DNA of 7,599 bases. Origin: Actinomycetes bacterium (GTDB lineage: Bacteria > Actinomycetota > Actinomycetes > Actinomycetales > Cellulomonadaceae). Below the pieces are notes generated by a model. That model was not told the origin of the DNA, did not search any database, and saw nothing but the letters and a program-made list of their open reading frames with translations. The DNA is taken from positions 1-7,599 of the forward strand of contig JAEWEJ010000237.1 in assembly GCA_023389455.1 (NCBI GenBank). The letters run 5' to 3'. Position 1 is the stretch's first letter, and each line of letters starts with the position of its first letter. Positions 5,098 to 7,599 of this stretch are shown here, piece after piece. The translations under genes were made by a program, and so were the position numbers.

Positions 5098-6432
5098 TCA
5101 GCCCCTGGGCTCGGCGGCGACCGCGTAGACCTTGAGCACCTGGTCGGCAGCCGTGGACCACGCGTACCGCTCGGCCACCTGACGCGCGCCGACGGCCCAG
5201 CGGGCGCGCCGGGCGTCGTCCGCGAGCGCGGCGGCGATCACGTCCGCCCAGACCAGCGGGTCGTGGCCGGGCACGAGGCGCCCGGACACGTCGTCGTCGA
5301 CGACCGTGCGCAGCCCACCGACGTCCGCGGCGAGCACCGGCGTCCCGCAGGCCTGCGCCTCGACGGCCACCAGGCCGAAGGACTCGGACCGCGACGGCAT
5401 CGCCACGAGGTCGGCCGCGTGGTACCACGCGGCGAGCTCGTCGCGCGGCGCGGGCGGGCGGACCACCACGTCGTCGTCGACGCCCAGCGTGACGGCCAGC
5501 GCGCGCAGCTCGCGCACCGCGGTGGGCCGCCCCGACGGACCACCGAGCACCACGAGCAGCGGCACCGGACGCCCGCTCGCACGCAGCTCGCCCACGGCCC
5601 GCACCAGCACGTCGGGGGCCTTGAGCGGCTGCACCCGTCCGGCGAAGAGCACGACCTGGCGGTCGGTCGGCAGGCCCAGGCGGCGCCGGGCCTCGTCCCG
5701 CTCACCCGGCGCGCCGGGCCGGAACCGGTCGAGGTCGACACCGGGCTCGACGACGTGCACGCGCGCGGGGTCCGCGTCGTACAGCTCGACGAGCTCGCGC
5801 GCCTCCACGGGCGTGGACGCGATGAGCGCGTCGGCGTCGGCGACGACCTGCTCCTCACCGACCACGCGGACGCTCGGCTCGGGGACGTCGCCGGGGCCCA
5901 GGCTGAGGTTCTTCACCTTGGCGAGCGTGTGCGCGGTGTGCACCAGCGGCACCTCCCACCGCTGCGCCGCGATCGCGCCCACCTGGCCGGACAGCCAGTA
6001 GTGCGAGTGGACCACGTCGTACCAGCCGGGCCGTCGCGCGGCCTCGGAGCGCAGCACGCCGGCGGCCATGCCGCACAGCACGCCGGGCAGGTCGTTCTTG
6101 TCGAGGGCCTCGAACGGGCCGGCGGGCACGTGGTGCACCAGCACGGGCGGGGTCACACCGGGCGGCACCCTGTCGGCGAGCAGGAGGTCGCGGGAGGCGT
6201 CCGGGGACAGCGGGCGGCCGTCGGCGTCGACCCCGTCGAGCACGACGGTCTCGGGCACGTCGGAGCGGGTGGCCCGTGTGAAGACCTCGACGCGGGCACC
6301 GCGGGCCGCGAGCGCGTGCGCGAGCTCCAGGACGTACACGTTCATGCCCCCGGCGTCGCCCGTGCCGGGCTGGTCGAGCGGCGACGTGTGCACCGAGAGC
6401 ATGGCGACACGGGGCGCTCTCTCGGGGGTCAC
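5098..6432 (-). CDS. mshA: MshA, D-inositol-3-phosphate glycosyltransferase (mycothiol step 1)
   Basis: Cytoplasmic GT4-family, GT-B fold enzyme that transfers N-acetylglucosamine from UDP-GlcNAc to 1L-myo-inositol 3-phosphate, the first step of mycothiol synthesis. The 444-residue protein carries the MshA N-terminal signature SVHTSPLDQPGTGDAGGMN (13-31), SHYWLSGQVG (143-152), the donor-diphosphate residues Arg266 and Lys271 in AGRVQPLKAPDVL, and the EX7E motif Glu350/Glu358 in SESFGLVAVEAQACGTPV. It is slightly shorter than some MshA proteins. The GTG at 6432 was chosen because it directly precedes the conserved region; the frame is open far upstream but that part is Arg/Gly-rich and overlaps the next gene. 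No clear Shine-Dalgarno is present; GACAAT ending 6 nt before the GTG hints at a leaderless mRNA. Another GT4 specificity is unlikely given the signature and the gpmA-senX3-regX3 neighbourhood. Confidence 0.94.
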   Translation of the reverse strand: MTPERAPRVAMLSVHTSPLDQPGTGDAGGMNVYVLELAHALAARGARVEVFTRATRSDVPETVVLDGVDADGRPLSPDASRDLLLADRVPPGVTPPVLVHHVPAGPFEALDKNDLPGVLCGMAAGVLRSEAARRPGWYDVVHSHYWLSGQVGAIAAQRWEVPLVHTAHTLAKVKNLSLGPGDVPEPSVRVVGEEQVVADADALIASTPVEARELVELYDADPARVHVVEPGVDLDRFRPGAPGERDEARRRLGLPTDRQVVLFAGRVQPLKAPDVLVRAVGELRASGRPVPLLVVLGGPSGRPTAVRELRALAVTLGVDDDVVVRPPAPRDELAAWYHAADLVAMPSRSESFGLVAVEAQACGTPVLAADVGGLRTVVDDDVSGRLVPGHDPLVWADVIAAALADDARRARWAVGARQVAERYAWSTAADQVLKVYAVAAEPRG

Positions 6433-6438
6433 GGCCCC

Positions 6439-6444
6439 ATTGTC
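6439..6444 (-). promoter_or_regulatory. Candidate -10 for leaderless mshA mRNA
   Basis: GACAAT lies at -12 to -7 from the GTG at 6432 and agrees with a TAnAAT-like -10 except for the first base. Its position is what a leaderless transcript requires, and mshA has no good ribosome-binding site. No convincing -35 is seen. Confidence 0.3.
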
Positions 6445-6475
6445 ACCCGCCGGTCGTCGCTCCGTCGTGCGGGCT

Positions 6476-6490
6476 CGCGGGCCGCCCGCG
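6476..6490 (-). terminator. Small hairpin between the split-barrel gene and mshA
   Basis: CGCGGG (6476-6481) pairs with CCCGCG (6485-6490) around a 3-nt loop, about 50 nt after the stop of the split-barrel gene. It may be a weak terminator, but a 6-bp GC stem easily arises by chance here. Apart from this and the mshA -10 candidate, the 107-bp gap shows nothing recognisable. Confidence 0.25.
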
Positions 6491-6539
6491 GCGGACGACG
6501 GCCGGCGCGGGGGCTCACCCGTCCGGCCGACGCGCGCCG

Positions 6540-7040
6540 TCACCCCCGCGCGACCGGTACCCGCCCGCGAGCGCGCTCGGTGTCGGCCATGACCCGCAGC
6601 GGCACGCCGACGCCGTACGTGAGGAACTCGCCGTGGGGCGTCAGCCGCACCATGACGGTGCCGCCCCGCGCGGCGTCCGGCTCCGACAGCCCGCGCAGCA
6701 GCCTCCTGCGCACCGCGTCGGGCGCCTCGTCGACGGGCACCACCTGCGCCGTCGCCCGGAACGTGATCGTGGCCGGCGGGATGGGCGCGACGAGCGCGAG
6801 GAGCCCGCCGCGGCGCACGGGGACGGTCGCGGAGACCTCCGGCTGGTGACGCAGGTGCGCGACCTTCCAGTCCGTCTCGGCTGCGGCGAACCACACGTCG
6901 TCGCCGTCGACGGCCGGGCTGACGCCCACGCTGCGGCCCTCGCCGCGGGCGGTCACCATCGCCACCACGACGAACGGCTGACGCGCCATCGTCGCCCACA
7001 CCTGCTCCGACGTCAGCGCCGGACCACCCGGCGCGCTCAC
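6540..7040 (-). CDS. Pyridoxamine 5'-phosphate oxidase-like split-barrel protein (FMN or F420 type)
   Basis: A 166-residue soluble protein of the PNPOx-like FMN-binding split-barrel superfamily. The start LTSEQVWATMARQPFVVVAM, the strand GRSVGVSPAVDGDDVWFAAA and the segment TDWKVAHLRHQPEVSATVPV are the usual pattern of small PPOX-class proteins, whose members use FMN, F420 or haem-type ligands. No residue seen here tells which, nor the substrate; a true PdxH role is unlikely because the protein is short and lacks the full PdxH signature. The GTG at 7040 is the only in-frame start just before the conserved region; ATG 6989 would cut the first strand. There is no good ribosome-binding site at 7040, but the start overlaps the stop of a possible leader ORF. 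The frame continues to 7241 with no protein-like sequence. It lies upstream of mshA; a functional tie to mycothiol is unproven. Confidence 0.85.
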   Translation of the reverse strand: MSAPGGPALTSEQVWATMARQPFVVVAMVTARGEGRSVGVSPAVDGDDVWFAAAETDWKVAHLRHQPEVSATVPVRRGGLLALVAPIPPATITFRATAQVVPVDEAPDAVRRRLLRGLSEPDAARGGTVMVRLTPHGEFLTYGVGVPLRVMADTERARGRVPVARG

Positions 7041-7090
7041 GCGGCCGGACCCGTCGGGGCGGGTGCGGCGGCAGGGTGCGGGTGGGGCAC
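7037..7090 (-). CDS. Possible 17-codon leader ORF coupled to the split-barrel gene
   Basis: A GTG at 7090 is preceded at ideal spacing by GAGGAG (7101-7096), the best ribosome-binding site in this part of the window. It opens a 17-codon frame, VPHPHPAAAPAPTGPAA, whose TGA (7039-7037) overlaps the GTG of the next gene (7040) as GTGA. This layout suits translational coupling of a gene that lacks its own strong site. The Pro/Ala-rich peptide resembles no known leader. Alternatives are a frameshift in the data, with this being the true N-terminus of the split-barrel protein, or chance. Confidence 0.4.
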   Translation of the reverse strand: MPHPHPAAAPAPTGPAA

Positions 7091-7126
7091 GCGGACTCCT
7101 CGGGAGGTGCTGGGGCGGGGAGCCCG

Positions 7127-7132
7127 ACGCTA
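7127..7132 (-). promoter_or_regulatory. Candidate -10 for the leader ORF and split-barrel gene
   Basis: TAGCGT fits TAnnnT and sits about 37 nt upstream of the GTG at 7090, allowing a start near 7120 and a short leader that includes the GAGGAG site. It follows a hairpin that could end the upstream lactonase gene. No good -35 is visible. Confidence 0.35.
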
Positions 7133-7167
7133 CCGCGCGGCCGGCGGGCCCCCGGACCGTCGCGCGG
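7133..7167 (-). terminator. Hairpin after the lactonase-family gene
   Basis: CCGCGCG (7133-7139) pairs with CGCGCGG (7161-7167), and inside it CCGG (7141-7144) can pair with CCGG (7152-7155), giving an interrupted stem beginning about 10 nt after the lactonase stop. It lies right before the next candidate promoter, a sensible place for a terminator. There is no U-tract. Confidence 0.4.
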
Positions 7168-7176
7168 ACGGGGACG

Positions 7177-7599
7177 TCAGGCCGGGACGACGGGCACCAC
7201 GCACGCGGGCGACGGCAGGCCGACCCGCGCCACCTGCGCACCGCGGGCGTCGTGCACGACGAGCGCGTGCGCGTCCTGCAGCGCCACGACCGTCCAGCCG
7301 TGCACCACGGCGAGGTGACGCGGGGTGGGGCCGCCCAGCGGGTACGTCACGGGGGCGCCGAGGGCACCACCCGCGAGCACGTCGAACACGCTCACCGCGT
7401 CCGGGCCCCGCAGGCCGAGGGCGCGCACGCCGAGCAGCAACCGGTCGCCGTCGAGCAGCAGGTGGGACGGGGAGCGGCGCACGCCGTCGGCGGCCTCCGC
7501 CTCCGGTACCGCCGGCACGCGCTGCAGCGCGGTCGCGGTCGCCGACCCCGCGTGCCAGTCCAGCACGTGCACCGCGGCGTCGAGCTCGCCCGCGACGTA
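7177..7599 (-). CDS. Lactonase-family seven-bladed beta-propeller protein, C-terminal part (6-phosphogluconolactonase-like)
   Basis: The last 140 residues of a gene whose start lies beyond the right edge of the window. The frame is open across the edge, beginning YVAGELDAAVHVLDW. The sequence has the blade repeats of the Pfam Lactonase (YbhE/Pgl-type) family: a strand like YV-x-EL-x6-VLD, then PSHLLLDGDRLLLGVRALG, AVSVFDV, GGPTPRHLAVVHGWTVVALQ and a closing strand before the TGA at 7177. Family members include E. coli Pgl, which hydrolyses 6-phosphogluconolactone in the pentose phosphate pathway, but many relatives have unknown substrates, so the reaction is not assigned. The GTG at 7572 is internal, not a credible start, because the blade pattern continues upstream of it. 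Confidence 0.8.
   Translation of the reverse strand, partial: YVAGELDAAVHVLDWHAGSATATALQRVPAVPEAEAADGVRRSPSHLLLDGDRLLLGVRALGLRGPDAVSVFDVLAGGALGAPVTYPLGGPTPRHLAVVHGWTVVALQDAHALVVHDARGAQVARVGLPSPACVVPVVPA

Noticed and set aside
2280..6849. Very long plus-strand open frames opposite senX3, gpmA and mshA (up to about 870 codons), and a long plus-strand frame opposite pstS at 64-1266
   Set aside because: They are antisense to genes with clear catalytic motifs, consist of Arg/Gly/Ala/Val/Asp-rich low-complexity sequence, and match no family. Such frames are normal in DNA of this GC content because stop codons are rare.
6433..6999. Upstream extension of mshA in the same open frame to 6999
   Set aside because: It overlaps the split-barrel gene in another frame and is Arg/Gly/Ala-rich without protein-like patterns; the conserved MshA start is right after the GTG at 6432.
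7076..7318. Plus-strand open frame of 80 codons over the lactonase end and the intergenic gap
   Set aside because: It is mostly antisense to a recognisable beta-propeller gene, has no ribosome-binding site and resembles no protein.
1..7599. Mobile element, CRISPR array, tRNA/rRNA or defence system
   Set aside because: Reading both strands showed no transposase, integrase, terminal repeats, spacer-repeat pattern or RNA gene; base and codon use is uniform, so the window looks like vertically inherited core genome.

Overview
The window is very GC-rich DNA with strong G/C bias at third codon positions. It carries the glycosyltransferase that starts mycothiol synthesis, so the organism is an actinobacterium. 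The style resembles Cellulomonas or related Micrococcales, but that placement is an inference from general appearance. Everything here looks like core chromosome. I see no transposase, integrase, CRISPR array, tRNA, rRNA or phage gene, and no clearly novel multi-gene system.

Layout. The left part is a phosphate-starvation module. On the minus strand lie a SenX3/PhoR-type sensor kinase (2076-3332), its OmpR-type response regulator RegX3/PhoP (1369-2079, overlapping the kinase by 4 nt) and the phosphate-binding lipoprotein PstS (82-1194). PhoU (3481-4155) diverges from the kinase on the plus strand. Two intergenic regions carry 11-nt repeats of the form GTTCACC-x4, the classical actinobacterial PHO box: one upstream of pstS (1262-1301) and one between senX3 and phoU (3405-3436). 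A strong hairpin (4193-4230) closes the convergent phoU and gpmA genes.

The right part is all on the minus strand. In transcription order it holds the end of a lactonase-family beta-propeller gene (7177-7599, cut by the window edge), a small split-barrel flavin/F420-type protein (6540-7040), mshA (5098-6432) and the phosphoglycerate mutase gpmA (4249-4989). Hairpins separate several of these genes. A possible 17-codon leader ORF with a strong ribosome-binding site ends in a 4-nt overlap with the start of the split-barrel gene.

How it works together. When phosphate is short, SenX3 is expected to phosphorylate RegX3, which binds the PHO boxes and raises pstS and phoU. PstS feeds phosphate to the Pst ABC transporter, whose other subunits probably lie beyond the left edge. 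PhoU links transporter state back to the kinase. The order mshA - gpmA - senX3 - regX3 parallels the Mycobacterium tuberculosis mshA - Rv0487 - Rv0488 - gpm1 - senX3 - regX3 region, with phoU inserted and the two intervening genes absent.
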